A stretch of 64,000 nucleotides of DNA from Stercorarius parasiticus (GCA_013396915.1 VWZL01000320.1:1137048-1201047); one strand, 5' to 3'; positions 41,801 to 54,400 are shown, counted from the stretch's first letter. The notes: generated by a model from the sequence alone, not told the origin. Program-made: numbers and translations.

Positions 41801-42710
41801 CGTGTATAGAAAGATGCCCTGCAGCTTCAGTAAAATTCATACCCCCATTTGTGTCATTATTGTTTAAAGCAACTTAAGGTTTGAAGATAAAGGTAAAAAT
41901 GGTATTTGTGTAAATCATCAATAAAACCCTCTAAACCTCTAGTTACAGACTTTAGAAAAAGTTAGTAAAAAGTTGTTTTTAAGCTGGAGAGAAATAAAGG
42001 ATTTCATTTATAGTCAGAAAGATCTATTTTGATTTGTTTTAAGATATCCATTTGCAAGGAACAAAAATGCATTGAATCTTTTTCTTACTCATCTACACTT
42101 TGCACTTGCATGGATCACTGAAGATGGGCATTTGTTCAATGGCTCCTAAAAACTGTATGGTTATGTTAAACTGTAACATCGAACTGAGAAAATGTGCATC
42201 TTTGCAGAACAGAGTTAAATCGTCATGACCCAATAAAGTCACTATGTAAAAAAAATAAAATTAAATTAAATGCATGTGAATGCGCATTTACTGATCCTTT
42301 TTATGTATTATTTAGTGAATATAAATGGTATGTGTTTAATAGTTCAGTTTTTGCTACCTACACATTAGCCAAAAGAGATGTAAATACTTTTGACTAGATA
42401 AGGAGGTACAGTGTAAAGTACTGTTATCTAGAGGTACTCCATTTTGGTGTGTTCGGCATAATACTAAAATGCAAGATTTTGCCACACAGGTGATAAGGTG
42501 GTTTATTTGCTATAGCAGTGCCCAAGTTATGCGTTTATTCTGTAAGCGCATTCCTCACTGGATAGTAAATAATTCTACTTCTGTATTTATCACCTCAATT
42601 CAGATGGGAACTAGAAAACTGGAGAGAAAAAAATGTAATGAGACTGCTGCTGTAAATTATTTCTTTTAGCATGTATTCAGTTGTTAAATAAACATTTCTT
42701 CCGAATATTT
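38839..42710 (+). other. SEMA3A: Probable SEMA3A 3' UTR
   Basis: About 3.9 kb of AT-rich sequence after the stop, with no new coding exon. AATAAA hexamers occur at 38983, 39154, 41920, 41993, 42232 and 42687. The last is followed about 20-45 bases later by a GT-rich stretch (gtttgctgtcttgagtgttt), the layout expected of an efficient cleavage site. The end coordinate is therefore an inference. Mammalian SEMA3A also has a long 3' UTR. Earlier signals could give shorter isoforms. Confidence 0.6.
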
Positions 42711-42740
42711 GAAGTTTGCTGTCTTGAGTGTTTAGATGGA
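42687..42740 (+). terminator. Candidate distal poly(A) signal and downstream element
   Basis: Canonical AATAAA at 42687-42692 lies within ttgttaaataaacatttc. A T/GT-rich downstream stretch at about 42714-42740 follows. Of the AATAAA hexamers after the SEMA3A stop, this one has the clearest downstream element. Confidence 0.55.
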
Positions 42741-44550
42741 AATGTGCCCTGTAACCTTCATGAGCATATGGAGTGCATTGTTGCAAATATCATGGTATCA
42801 ATGTACATGAGCTCTGTTTACTAGGCCAGAAGGGTTGCTATTTTTATTAATGCCGTTTATTGTTTCTTTTTGAAGACTACAAACTAATAATGCCTGAAAT
42901 GAAAGCTGCAAACTTATCTTCAGCCTATCTTTCGGCAGAACTGCATGGGCTTCTGCAGATAAAGCCATACATACATCACCCCCCCCACACTCTGCCCATG
43001 AACCAACCTGCAAATCGGCCTGGAAGGCATGCAAATGGTAGCAAGTTGCTGTACTTGATGAGATACACTCTGTGCGATGATAATAGCTTAGTACACCGAT
43101 GCTGCTTCCCTTTGGAAATGGGCTTGCATAGACAGCAAATAATAGAATAAATCAGGTTCTGTCTGTTATCGACATACCTATGCTTAGGTAAATTTAGCAG
43201 CTGTTTGGAAGTGCCTAGGAGCTCTATCTAAAAGTGATATGCCACAGCACTAAGCACTGTGTAAACAGCTGATGAGACAAATGCTACCCTGGAAAGCATG
43301 AAGTTTAAATATACCAGACAAGAAGTGGAGAAAAGAAGCTATCGTTATTTCCGTTTGGTGCGTTCAGAATTGAAGAAACAACCAGTAGTACTTAATCATC
43401 ACTAATCCATTCATCTTTGCCCGTGTTCCTTCCTGTAAAGCAAGGATGGAGATGTCCAGTTCCAAAGGATGTTGTAAGGATATTCTATGGTTGCTACTGT
43501 CTTCTGAAGATGAAAATAAGCCCTCAGCAGCAGCCAGGTAGAACTCAGTGGGATACAAAAACATATCTGCAAATAAAAGGACAGAATGGATGTGGTAAGT
43601 CATGAATCCACTAACTGAAAGACCAGAGTAATTTTTTTTTTTTTTTTTGTCTGTCCGGTGCAGGGATTATAAATACTCACAAAGGTTGACCCTTGTTTCT
43701 GGGTGTAGCCACACTGTGTTCTTTGCTAGAACTCCCTGCAGAGCACAGCTAAACTGTTTGTCCTCTGTTACTACTTTGCTACATTGCCAGGAATGTGCAA
43801 TGCCTGGGGACAACCTTCATTGTCATTGAGTAGGAAAAAAGAAGAAATATTTGGGGTTTAATGCATGTTTGTTCATACATATATATATGCCTATATATAT
43901 ACACACACACACATATTTAAAGAGCCAGCTTTTACTGAGATGAAATCCCCTTTTCCCTAAAGTATTTGAGGCTCTACTTGTAATTCTAGTGCATCTCTGA
44001 AGAACACGTTTGGCGGCCTCAGCTATAAATTGTTATAAATGTTTCCTTTGCAAAGACTGAAACACACTATTCTGTTTCCTTACAGGCCACATTCATTGAG
44101 CTCCCCATCAAACATATATTTAATGGGAGGCAAAGTTATGATGGCTTTTTCCAAAGCCTAAAACAAAAGGACTATTCTCCCTAGAATGCTCAGTAACAGG
44201 ATACAAGTAGACTAGAGTATTAGTGAACCATTAGTGAGCCAACTTCTTTGCTCCCCATAAATACTCGTGTGAAAGGTTGGAGGAGCTTCATAGAAAAACT
44301 AGAAACTGTGGAGAACAGGCCCTGGTTTGGACTTTTTTGTGCTGGAATTTATCAAAGGTTGACATTTTGGAGAACTTCAGGATGATCTGAGATAAACCCC
44401 AAAGCTCTAGTGAAGCAATTTCCATACTGGAAAATGTTTCACTTAGGTCAGGAAAGCAACTTCCCTTTCTTTCATAGCAGTTTTTCATCCCTTTAGGAAA
44501 TAGGGCTCCTCTTGCCTCAATATTAACCCAGAAAGATCATTATATAGTTT
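42741..44550. other. Non-coding flank after SEMA3A
   Basis: No gene was recognised. It contains a 17-base T run at 43632-43648 and a TA/CA microsatellite at 43876-43916. Open frames of up to 96 codons show no domain or motif. Confidence 0.7.
43876..43916. repeat. TA/CA microsatellite
   Basis: Runs of TATATA followed by (AC)n, reading atatatatatgcctatatata then cacacacaca. A simple dinucleotide repeat in intergenic DNA. Confidence 0.85.
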
Positions 44551-44670
44551 CACAGAATCACAGAATGGTAGGGTTGGAAGGGACCTCTGGAGATCATCTA
44601 GTCCAACCCCCCTGCCAGAGCAGGGTCACCCAGAGCAGGTTGCACAGGAATGCTCTCCAGAAACCGGAGA
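44551..44670 (-). mobile_element. CR1 LINE fragment, 3' end
   Basis: Read on the minus strand, the sequence has the familiar CR1 tail: ...ggttggactagatgatct, ccagaggtcccttccaaccc, then terminal ATTCTGTG repeats (seen on the + strand as two cacagaat units). CR1 is the dominant non-LTR retrotransposon of birds and usually leaves 5'-truncated copies with an 8-bp 3' microsatellite and no poly(A). The inner end is diverged, and some consensus sequence between the gcacagga and ctccagaaa parts appears deleted. Confidence 0.92.
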
Positions 44671-44952
44671 CATTCTGGTTTCTACAAAAACGGTTTCTAC
44701 AGTCCTTGTTGAAGGCTAACGTCGTCTTCAACACACATGGGGAATGCTGTTTCTGATGACCAGCCCTCCCCAAGCTGTTCTGTGTCCAGGCACTTCAGTC
44801 AAACTAGCGTTCAGTCTACTGTTGCCACATCTGTTAGTACTAGACCTAAAAATGTTCTGTTCTCATCAACAGGGATAAAATCAGGCCTTGGTGGGCAGTA
44901 AAAAGCATGTCTTCATATTACAGTTGAATTTGAGGTACTGCACAAGAAGGTG
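44671..44952. other. Intergenic spacer, nothing recognised
   Basis: About 280 bp of ordinary composition between the CR1 fragment and the GC-rich block. No feature seen. Confidence 0.7.
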
Positions 44953-45339
44953 GCTGTCAGGGAATCGTAAGGGCCGGCAGATCTCTGGGCTGAGGGCAGT
45001 GGGGTCTCCTGGGAGTGGTGGGGCAGGGCCTGGAAGCCATGGCTCGCCCCCCCAGCCAGGAGCAGGGCAGGCCGGGGGGCAGCTGGGGCAGCTCCAGCCC
45101 TGGGCTTCAGGCACCTCCCTGGGGGCGGGAACTGAATGTCAGCCTGCAGATGGACCTTGTTGGCAGGGCCTATGGGCAGAGCTCTCGTGGGACTAGAGAC
45201 AGCATCCTACGGCTTCACTGAGGCAGGGACTGATGGCCCTGGGGGCTGGAATGGGGTCCTGGGCCGTGGGGAGAATCAGGGGAGCCCTGGGGGTGAGAAG
45301 GGACATTAGGGCCCCTGAGCACGCTCGGGCCCTGACAGC
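44953..45339. repeat. GC-rich block bounded by a perfect 10-bp inverted repeat
   Basis: Composition changes abruptly from AT-rich to strongly G-rich, with runs such as gccggggggcagctggggcag. The block begins with GCTGTCAGGG (44953-44962) and ends with the exact reverse complement CCCTGACAGC (45330-45339). An AATAAA follows at once (ggtcaataaacag). This could be an unclassified insertion (non-autonomous DNA transposon, LTR piece or retrocopy), or chance within a GC-rich island. I see no matching target-site duplication in the flanks, so its class stays open. Confidence 0.4.
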
Positions 45340-45828
45340 GGGTCAATAAACAGCCTTATAAATCCTGTGTTTCCTCTGTGGAGACTCAAGAAAATGGGGC
45401 TATGTCAGACTGGCCCTTTGAGGCAGCAGGACTTAGCAATCAATACAGACACTAATGTGACCATGAGGGCTGAAATATAAGAACCCTCAACAAATTTTAA
45501 GTGTGAGGGAGGTACTGCTCCATATTGTTCTATACTACTCCAAGGATCTCTGGCCATGAGTTGGAGCCTGTCGTTTGGAGCTAAAGTGGCTCAAACAGTC
45601 CTTCCTGAGTTGCTCTTGATCATCTGCGGTTGGTTATCTTCCAGATTTAGAGATATTACTTTGCCTTCTGAAAGCCTACGATAACAAACTGTACCTCAAG
45701 AGCACAACTTTCATTTACTTTAGTTGACCCAGTTTAGTTGATGCTGAAGAAAAAAAGGTAAAATGCACACCTAAAGAGTTACTTAGAATTAATGTGCGCA
45801 GGATTATAATGCTTTTTCTCTGAGCAAA
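45340..45828. other. Intergenic spacer, nothing recognised
   Basis: About 490 bp that returns to AT-rich composition after the GC-rich block. No gene, RNA or named repeat was seen. Confidence 0.65.
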
Positions 45829-45872
45829 GACCTCAAAGGTCCCTTCCAACCATGAAGATTCTATGATTCTAT
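45829..45872 (+). mobile_element. CR1 LINE 3'-end fragment (very short)
   Basis: The segment reads gacctcaaaggtcccttcca then accatgaag and attctatgattctat. This is the canonical CR1 3' terminus, including the ATTCTATG tandem. Only about 44 bp remain, so it is an extremely 5'-truncated copy or the remnant of a larger decayed one. Confidence 0.85.
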
Positions 45873-48800
45873 AAAAAAAAGAGCTAGGTCTTCCCTCCAT
45901 GTGTGAGCCTGCCATGTCTGCCAATACACTAACATGCACTGCTGAACTACGTCTGAGGCACTTTGAACAGGTTTTGAAGGCCGAATCTTGTTTCACGTAC
46001 AGGACTAACGATTTTTCAGGACATTTCACCTTACAGCCTGGTGTAAATTAAATCTGATGGTCTACCCTGGGAACAAAACTCCTCTTTATACCCCTCAGCA
46101 TGGGGTATTCCTGCAGCCTGTACTGTTATGCTTCATACCAATATATTATACTAATTTCTGTAGGAGTTTCACAGTCATCTTTTCTTGTAAGTGTGTTAGG
46201 ATAAATTATGATTGTTTATGCAGAGGCAAATGGAGATGCATGTTTCTGCGTGGAAAAAGGGTAAAGAGACTATGGTAATTCTGCTAGATCTAGTACATCA
46301 AGTGAATATCAAATATGATTGGATCTGAACTTCTCATTTCTAGCTATAACTGGGGGCAGGAGAGGAAAAAAGCAAACAAAAGAAATGCAGACATTTCAGC
46401 TATATTTTGCAATGACCAGTCCCTTAGGCCCTTTAGTTTCACATGTCACTTTTTTCTTGGTTTGTAGCACTACATAGAAAAAATAGATTCCTATAAACTC
46501 TGCTTTCACTGAACAATACCACATTGAATAGCTCAATAAACCAGAACAAACAGACAGACTGTGCAAGTTCCTCCGAAGAAGGCTTAACTTTCCTCTTCTG
46601 TTTGTTATTTTATTATTATAGTAGGGCCACTGGTGCTCTTTTCATTAGGATTTTGTCAGCACTTCTATTATAAAGCCCTATTTTTAGGGCTTTATAGTTT
46701 TGTCTAAGGTAATTTACTACAGGTTAAAGTTTTTAAATATCAGCTTTTAATCAAGAAATAATTTTACAGTTCCTAAAAGAAAATTGCTAAAATGTGATGA
46801 ATTTAGTTTTGAAAACAAACAAACAAAAAAAATTACAACTTTAGCTATGACAGATGGTAGTTTTAGTGACTGTACTGCAAAAAAATTAGGAGCTGAGTAA
46901 AGCTCAGTGAGCATAATGAAAAGCTTCCCACCTCACTGGACTTTGTGTTTGTTTTTGAAACATGCTCCTCAGAGGTCCTGAATCAGACACCCGCTTAAGC
47001 ACATTCTTGTATAATTATTTGTGACTTACATGTTACTGTTCATGTGGTATGTTCTGGAGTAGAATGCTTTCTTGCTTTATGCCTGAATTTCTTAATGTAA
47101 GTTGATTTTTTTTTGCTGTTCTATGTAAAGGTAATGTAGGCTCAACTCTTGCCCCAGTTTAATGGCTGTCCAATGTGCAGTACAGAAGGAAAAGTTTGCT
47201 TGTGCGGTTTTTCGTACTAGATAGGTAAGGAGAAGGGTTCTTTTTTTTTTTGTTCTGTGGCAATTGAAATTTAGAGGATGCAACTGATTTAGGCCTGTTA
47301 GAGCAGTGTGGACTTTTTCACTTTATTTCCCTTTATTAATGAACTATGTGCACACACCTCTCTTGCAAACATGTCAATGCTTCCAGAAATCAACAAGTTG
47401 TATTTTATGTCTTTAATACTAACCAGCATACTTATCTAGATCCTCATGCAAATAAATAAAGCTATGATGTGCTCCACCACCTTTTTTTATTGACTGGAAT
47501 CTATCAAAGAGTCAGGGTACTGAAAGGTATGAATTTCAATCCTTGTGCTATTCACTGTGGCTCAAAATGTTGCTTATGAAAGATAAACAGTTCAATGCCA
47601 GTGTAAAGCAATTGAATATAACAGGGCTTCAAACTATGATAAATATTTCACATATTATACGTCTCTGTGATCTTCACTAGCTGGAGGGGGAGAAATGGTA
47701 GAAGAATGAAACTATTTATAGTGAAGTTCACTATTGCATGTCAAAATAGCAGACACAATGCAGGTAAAAAAAACTTGTTTGGACACTATGCGGAACACAT
47801 GCATGCTCAGCAAATAATGGTTCTTTGTCTCCTAGAAATTCTCCTGTTTGGCATTCACTGTGCTTCAACAATATGTTGGCAATTGTACACACTGATGCTC
47901 GACAGAAAAGCATTTCTACAAATATTTGGAACTATTGTTAACACTGAACATTTTTTTTGTAGCTCTTACATCTGGAAGAAGCTGAAATCGTAAATAAGGC
48001 TCCAGGGATACTCCCAGGTATGGTACCCTCACAGATTGCAGTTCGCATCTAATCTCCATATAAATCATTGTAAATCTTTCTATGGCCACTGAAAAGGTTG
48101 GGGGTGGGCTGTGGACAGAAATGAAGAATACCAGAACATAATATCTGGATGCTTTTTATTGAGAAAGCATGAAAAAAAAATATTTTAATATTCATAGGAA
48201 GTAAGATCACAAAATGGCAGTCTCTATTCAAGTCTCACTGCCTTCTATAATTTTCTTTTGTTTTATTTTCAAATCTAGGTATTTAAAGTTAAATATATTA
48301 TTTCCTATTTTGTCACAAGTATGAAAGTTATTTCTATTACAGGCATTGAACACTTTGGAGTTCCTTGTAAGCCCGTTGAAAATATTCACCACTAAGAAGA
48401 GAAAATGTTTATCAAGGCCATAAAATGGACTGTGTAACTGCTAAACCTTGGCTCTTAGGCTAGTTGGGTCAGCTAGATTTATATTGTAGAACCGGCACAT
48501 ATCAAACTATCACAGGAGATGATGTGATGTATTGAGGAATATTTATTCATTCTCCCAAGGCAAGGCAGTGTTCTAATATTTCCCCCCTTAGACTGCCTTC
48601 CCGAACTGGAACTTAATTTAGCAGCACCAAGGAATTACATCCTTAATGCGTTATCTAGTATTCCAGTGACTCCTAGCAGGTAGATGATCCTGAATGAAGT
48701 CTGCCATATTTTGCCTCTGTCAATCCTTTGGGCTAACATTCTACCCCAACACCGGAGATCTCCAAAAGGATTTGTCCAAGTCATGACAATAATATTAGAA

Positions 48801-50299
48801 CTACAATGCTAAAATAATTAAAAATATGTAATATTTTCATAATAAATATAAGAAATGGTTACAATTATTGGTAACCTCTAAAGACCCAGTTTTCTGTTTG
48901 AAGGGTGAATGGGTACATGCATTGAGATCTTCCAGTTCATTTAAGTTTTACAGATGTAACAGACTGCTAAATAATCATGAAAAGTTCTCAGAAATGAGTG
49001 AAATTTGCTTCCATCATATCTCTTGCAAATTCCACCATTATCTTTAACGGAAAGGGATCAAGCCAGGATTTGCATTTCCTGCCATGAGTCACTAAAAGCA
49101 ATGGCTTGAGGCATTCAGACAAGGTTAGGCCCTGTATGGAAACCTGCTTTGATAGTGACTGAGTAGAAGAGGGTATGGAAATAGAGTGTTGCATATCTAG
49201 TATCATGAAGCGGCTATACATGGGACATACTTTAGCCCTGATTTTGCATTTGGCTTTTTGTTATAACAGCAAGAAATGTTAATTTGATCTCCTTATTTGT
49301 TTTATATAAAAGTTTACATTTCTTTTTTACCTCTGGAATTATGTGTCAGTCTGTTGTCACTCAGAAATGTGAGTGACAACACTTTCAACACCAGACAATG
49401 ACTCTCCAGACTTCTGGAGTAGATCTTGATATTTGAAATAGACCTGCAGAAGAAAACTAAATAGAACTGTCAGTTTTTCATATAAACACCTCTAGGGGGT
49501 ATAAGCTTCTAGTATTACCAAGAAGGATATTTTCACATCATAAAAAGAGCTCAGCCTGAATGTTAAGCCAACTGTTTCGAGTCTGGATTTTCTTTTTTTC
49601 TGCATCTTTCCTGAAATGATGCTTTATAGGAGTGGATTAATATAGAAACTGCAATACTGGCCTACAAAATTGATGTGTGACATTCAGTCCCATGTTTCAG
49701 AACACAAGTACTTGTTGCCTCAGAGGAAGATTTAAACAGTTCTTCAATCAGCAGCAATGAGATAACCTGCTTACAGAAGAACTTTGTTCCTAGTGCTCAT
49801 TACTTAGAAGATATCTTATGCTTTAAGTTTTCAAAGACACTATTCTCTCTTCTTTCTTGAGGAAAGAGGAAAGCCAGGTTGCTTGGAAGCATTCAGAGCT
49901 GCTCATTCAATTTGAGGTAGACATAATCACACTAGAGATTCGGGAGGCTGAAATAAATCTGCACCACATTTATTAGCTTGCATGTTATTACCAAGGCGCT
50001 GTATACTGAGGTTTCCTCATGCTTGACTGGATATCTTTGTGGATACTGTGGTAAATGTCTGTATTATTTTTATGAGGTATGTGTATATTTATTTATCTGT
50101 TTCATCCTGTGCTCATAGTTTCTTAATGGTGTAAACAAAGCTGAGTTTTCCTGACTCGAGGATCAAAGAGGGCCCTCGTGAATCTTATGAGAAGAAAGAA
50201 ACAAGGGGTAGGGAGAGGGCAGAACTGAAACGAAATACGGTAGGAGAGCACTAGCCATGAGTTGGAGAAGCCATGGGGTGGATCTGAAGGTCATCAGGC
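45873..50299. other. Intergenic, no gene seen
   Basis: About 4.4 kb of AT-rich DNA. It contains a perfect 12-bp-stem hairpin at 46669-46696. Open frames here (up to 108 codons, 47667-47993) show no recognisable motif and are treated as chance. Confidence 0.7.
46669..46696. repeat. Perfect 12-bp inverted repeat with TTTT loop
   Basis: TATAAAGCCCTA, then TTTT, then TAGGGCTTTATA. This is a fully complementary stem of 12 bp with a 4-base loop, and its extension is limited to a T-G wobble and one A-T pair. It could extrude or form an RNA hairpin if transcribed. I know of no function. Confidence 0.8.
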
Positions 50300-51148
50300 T
50301 ACTGATTTCAGTTCTTGGGGAAAGGAATCTACCTTGACCTCAACAGGCCGGAGAAAGGGGCTGGCAGGAACCTCATGAAGTTAAGGAGAAGTGTGGAGTC
50401 TTACACCTGGGAAAGAACAACTCCATGCACCAATATGTGCTGGTGGCCAGCCAGCTGGAAAGCAGTTTGGCAGAAAAGGAGCCAGGGGTCCTGGTGGACA
50501 TCAAGTTGAACACGAGCCAGCAATATGCCCTTGTGGCAAAGAAGGCAAATGGTGTCCCGGGCTGCATTAAGAAGAGTGTCACCAGCAGGTTAAGGGAAGT
50601 GACCCTTCCCCTCTACTCCGCATTAATGAGGCCACATTTGGAGTACTGTGTCCGGTTCTGGACTCCTCAGCACACGAGAGACATGGACATATTGGAGACA
50701 GTCCAATGAAGGCCATAAAGGTGATTAAGGAACCGGAGTGTTTCTCATGTGAGGAAAGAATGAGAGACCTGTGACAGTTTAGCTTAGAGAAGTCAAGTTT
50801 CGAGGGAGATTATACCCTTATGTACAAATACCTAAAGGGAGTGTGCAAAGAGGACACAACCAGGCTCTTTTCAGTGGTGCCCAGTAACAGAACAAAAGGC
50901 AATGGGCACAAACTGAAACACAGGAAGATCCAGCTGAATATCAGGAAACACTTTTTTGCTGTGAGGATGACTAAGCACTGGCACAGGTTGCCCAGAGATG
51001 TTGTGGACTCTCCATCCTTGGAGATATTCAGAAGTTGTCTGGGCATGCTCCTGGGCAACTGGGTCTATGTGGCCCTGCTTGAGCAGGAGGGTTGGGACAA
51101 TTGACCTCTAGAGGTCTCTTCCAACCTCAGCAATTCTGTGATTCTGAG
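50300..51148 (+). pseudogene. 5'-truncated, disabled CR1 LINE (reverse-transcriptase C-terminal part)
   Basis: This is the longest mobile-element relic here. Two open stretches, at about 50425-50709 and 50820-51104, translate to the C-terminal region of CR1 ORF2. Motifs include SREV-like LREVTLPLYSALMRPHLEYC, then MYKYLKGVCKED, FSVVPSNRTKGNGHKLKHRK and HWHRLPRDVVDSPSLEIF. They are separated by about 110 bp carrying stops, with a change of frame between them. An upstream part near 50336 is out of frame again. The copy ends in the CR1 tail (ggtctcttccaacctcagca then attctgtgattctg). The endonuclease and catalytic RT core are absent, so it cannot act on its own. Confidence 0.9.
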
Positions 51149-54100
51149 TTCTAGGATCTGTATTCCACAAGTGTACGTAGAAGTCCAAACAGTGTAGGTT
51201 CCTATACTTTGCTTTTGAATTTATAAGCTTAAAGCCCACAAAAGGGGGAAGAAGGGGATCCATCATCGTTATTTTTGAGTGTCTAGGAGTGGGAAGTTCA
51301 ATTAGAATCTGTCCCAGTGTTCCTTTAGGATCAGATCTGCAGCACATATGAAAAGGCATCTCTGAATTCAGTTCTGCTTTGAGCTGATACATAACATAAT
51401 AGTCTTCAGGAGTACAAGTATCTTCACATTTCAAAATTAAAACCACTGGTAGTCCACTGTTCATAAACTGTGGTTAGACCTTACCCAAATCCTTTACCAT
51501 CAGGGACTAAATTTTCTGATCCCTTTTTTTTCCTTGTTTTCAGTAAATATTTTATTCTTACAGAATTCCTTTGTTCAGATAAAAAGCAGGTTTTCCCAAA
51601 TATGACATGAAAGAATGGTCTTTTGCTACGTGTAGCTGAGCTGAGAGTATGACAGTAAATAATACTACGGTCATGAGAATTCTTATTTTGTAATGAAACT
51701 GTCATTTTGCAGATCCAGGAGTTTGATTAGCTTCTGATAACACCTAAGATAGGAGTTTCTTACCTAAACTAAACTTGAGAGTTCTTAAGAGTTTTTTGTT
51801 GACCCTTGAAGACCAGGCTTCGTACTCCTTTAAGGAAATCAATTCTCTTAAATCTCTTAGGTACTTTAGAAAATCCCTCTGAGAACATGCAATCATTTTT
51901 AATTCTTCATAACATAAGAGCATACGTGAACAAGTATGCTGAGTCAGACCAGACTTCCGTCTTGCCTAACTACCTGTCTGCATCACTGGACAAAAGTCAG
52001 TGGGCACATAAGACTATAACAAAGAAGCAACTATAGTGATAATTCCTGAGAATAATCTCTTAGCTTTCAACAGTGTGCATTCCAGGAACCTTGTGGTCCA
52101 GAGGTAGTTTCTGTACACCTCTATTGATGCAATCCTCTGTTCCATGAACTTGTGCAACCTCCTCGGAATCCATTAAAATATTACCATCTACAATAACTTT
52201 TTGGTAAGTAGCTTCACATTTTTAACCTACTGTGTGAAGGCTGATACATTATTTTGCATTTTCTGAACTTGTTATCTGCTAACTTCATTTAATAGCACCC
52301 CTCAAATGTGTACTGGGGCAATCCTTGAGTTATCAGTCTATAGTCACCCTCTGTTTGCCTCTTTTAAATAATTACAGTAGGATTCATCCATGCATCATTT
52401 TCTGCCACACACATGGAAGCTCCAAAATCTATTAGCTTTTGAAGTTTGCTAATTGCATTCTGTCTACCTAATATTCTCTATGTATTTCTGCTTAGATTCA
52501 GACATAGTTTGTTTCTTGTTTTAACATAAATAGTTAACATTAATAACATTTGTTGTAGTTCAACAATTGTTCTGCTTCAAAATGAATAATCTAATTCTTG
52601 AATATAAGACTCTAAGGTACATTGTATGCCTTTATATTGAGAAGCATTTTGCAGGTAAACAGATCAGACTAATAAATACAAATACTCCTCTGCATAAGAA
52701 TTCTAGTTAAAGAGTAAGGATCCTTATTTGTAAATGACAAAACAATTCTGTATACATATCAGGTATTTAAAAGTCAATGGTCCCTAAAAAGGTATTTAAA
52801 AGTGAAATGTAGCATTCAGTACTAGTTTTTATTTACTGGTGTATATTGCCAGATTGTAAAAAGACTTATGAATTACAAAGTTTAGTCATACAATACTCAA
52901 ATAAGGAGATGACCTTTACCAGAAGTCTGATTACAGCCTAAAGCAAGAAAGAGCAGGTCAATATAGCAGTCAGCTGGGAAGAAGAACCAGACAATACTGA
53001 GACAGTAGTGATTGGTCTAATAAGCAATTGCTTTAGCACAACAGCTACCCAACTATTGCCGAGTATTGTCATACGAAATGAGAAAAATGCCAAAGACATT
53101 TTCACTGAAGACTGTGTGAGAAAACCAATTGCACAGCTGAACTCTATAGAACAATGCAAAAAATAGGAGTATACTTCTTCCATCATTATCCATTTTATTT
53201 TTATAAGCATCATGGGAAACCAATTATGATGACAGCTGTGATAAGTCTTCGTTAAAAATTGTACTGATTATCACTTGTTTCAGATTATCCATATGAGGAA
53301 TAACTAGAAAGAAAAATAAACCTGATTCTACATGCACCGTACAGCCTAGTGTCTTGTTAATTCACTCTATCCGCTCTTTAAAAACAAATGAATTCAGTGA
53401 ATAATCAAATGAAAAATATATTGATAAGAAACAACTTTGCTTCTAGAAATATGATTTGTATTCATAGAAGGATCAGGAATGTTTCACATCATTGTTTTTT
53501 ATATGCATTTCACTTCCCACCTAAGTAACTTTCAAAATACCTTCAGGAGTTCATTGTTTAGTGTACGAACTTCTGTGTCTTCCATGGTGGGGGTGGAGGT
53601 TGCAGTGGATGTCAGTGTATATATGTGAACATTTAGCACATTGCCCACAATCAGAATTCAGTGTTGGAGTGGAATAACAGATGACTGAAAGAGGAAAGAC
53701 ATCTGTATATATTTGAAACCACAGTGATTATTCATCTTGGCATTTGTTCCTAACTATTAGATTAAAAGTATGTCTTCCATAAAAAGTCAACTAATTTTTT
53801 AAAGTAAATTGAAGGATTATGTATTAGATCCTTATCAAACATTAACCTTTTTAATGTATTGCAGAGACAGCCAAAGTGCCTCCAATATTTAATTAAAAAC
53901 CCTGTATGTTTTTCTTAATCTTCTTTTATGACTGGTCTTTCATCTAGTAGGGTTCTTTGAATATTACAAGAAATGACACAGTTCTTTATGGAGAAAGAGT
54001 AATCAACTGAAAAATCACTTCTTAAACCACTTGGATTTCCCCAAAAACTCTTCTTAGTAAGTATGTCTTATTTTGACCAGATTTATCACATCTTCATAGA

Positions 54101-54280
54101 GTTAACAGAGCTGAATTTTTAATTATAATAATATAATTTTAATCACAGCAAAATTTTCAGACATATAACCAGCATGTGACTTGATCTATAAAAGCTCTTA
54201 GATACTGTGTATCGTCACATCGTCATTAATAGATTTCTTTCTTCCTCATGACACATGTAGAAAATGGTGCTCCCGCTGCT
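51149..54280. other. Intergenic, no gene seen
   Basis: About 3.1 kb of AT-rich sequence. A 13-base direct repeat, ggtatttaaaagt, occurs twice near 52762 and 52790. No coding signal or RNA gene was recognised. Confidence 0.7.
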
Positions 54281-54400
54281 CTACAGCTGAGAACTCAGGC
54301 CAAAGATAAGCAGAGTGGCTGGGTAACATTACCTGAGTGCCTCAATCAGAAAACGAACCCAGACTTTTCCAAGTCTGAAACCACAAGACTGTCTGTCCTT
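54281..54400 (-). mobile_element. Probable MIR/CORE-type SINE relic
   Basis: On the minus strand it reads as a diverged tRNA-derived SINE: a B-box-like CTGGGTTCGTTTTC (complement of aaaacgaacccag, 54350-54362), then the core-like stretch that appears on the + strand as agctgagaactcaggccaaa. The order of blocks fits the MIR consensus known from amniotes. Identification is by eye and the copy is old. Confidence 0.55.

Noticed and set aside
44881..45221. Gly/Pro-rich open frames on both strands over the GC-rich block
   Set aside because: Long frames are expected in GC-rich DNA. No start context, splice sites or known protein support them.
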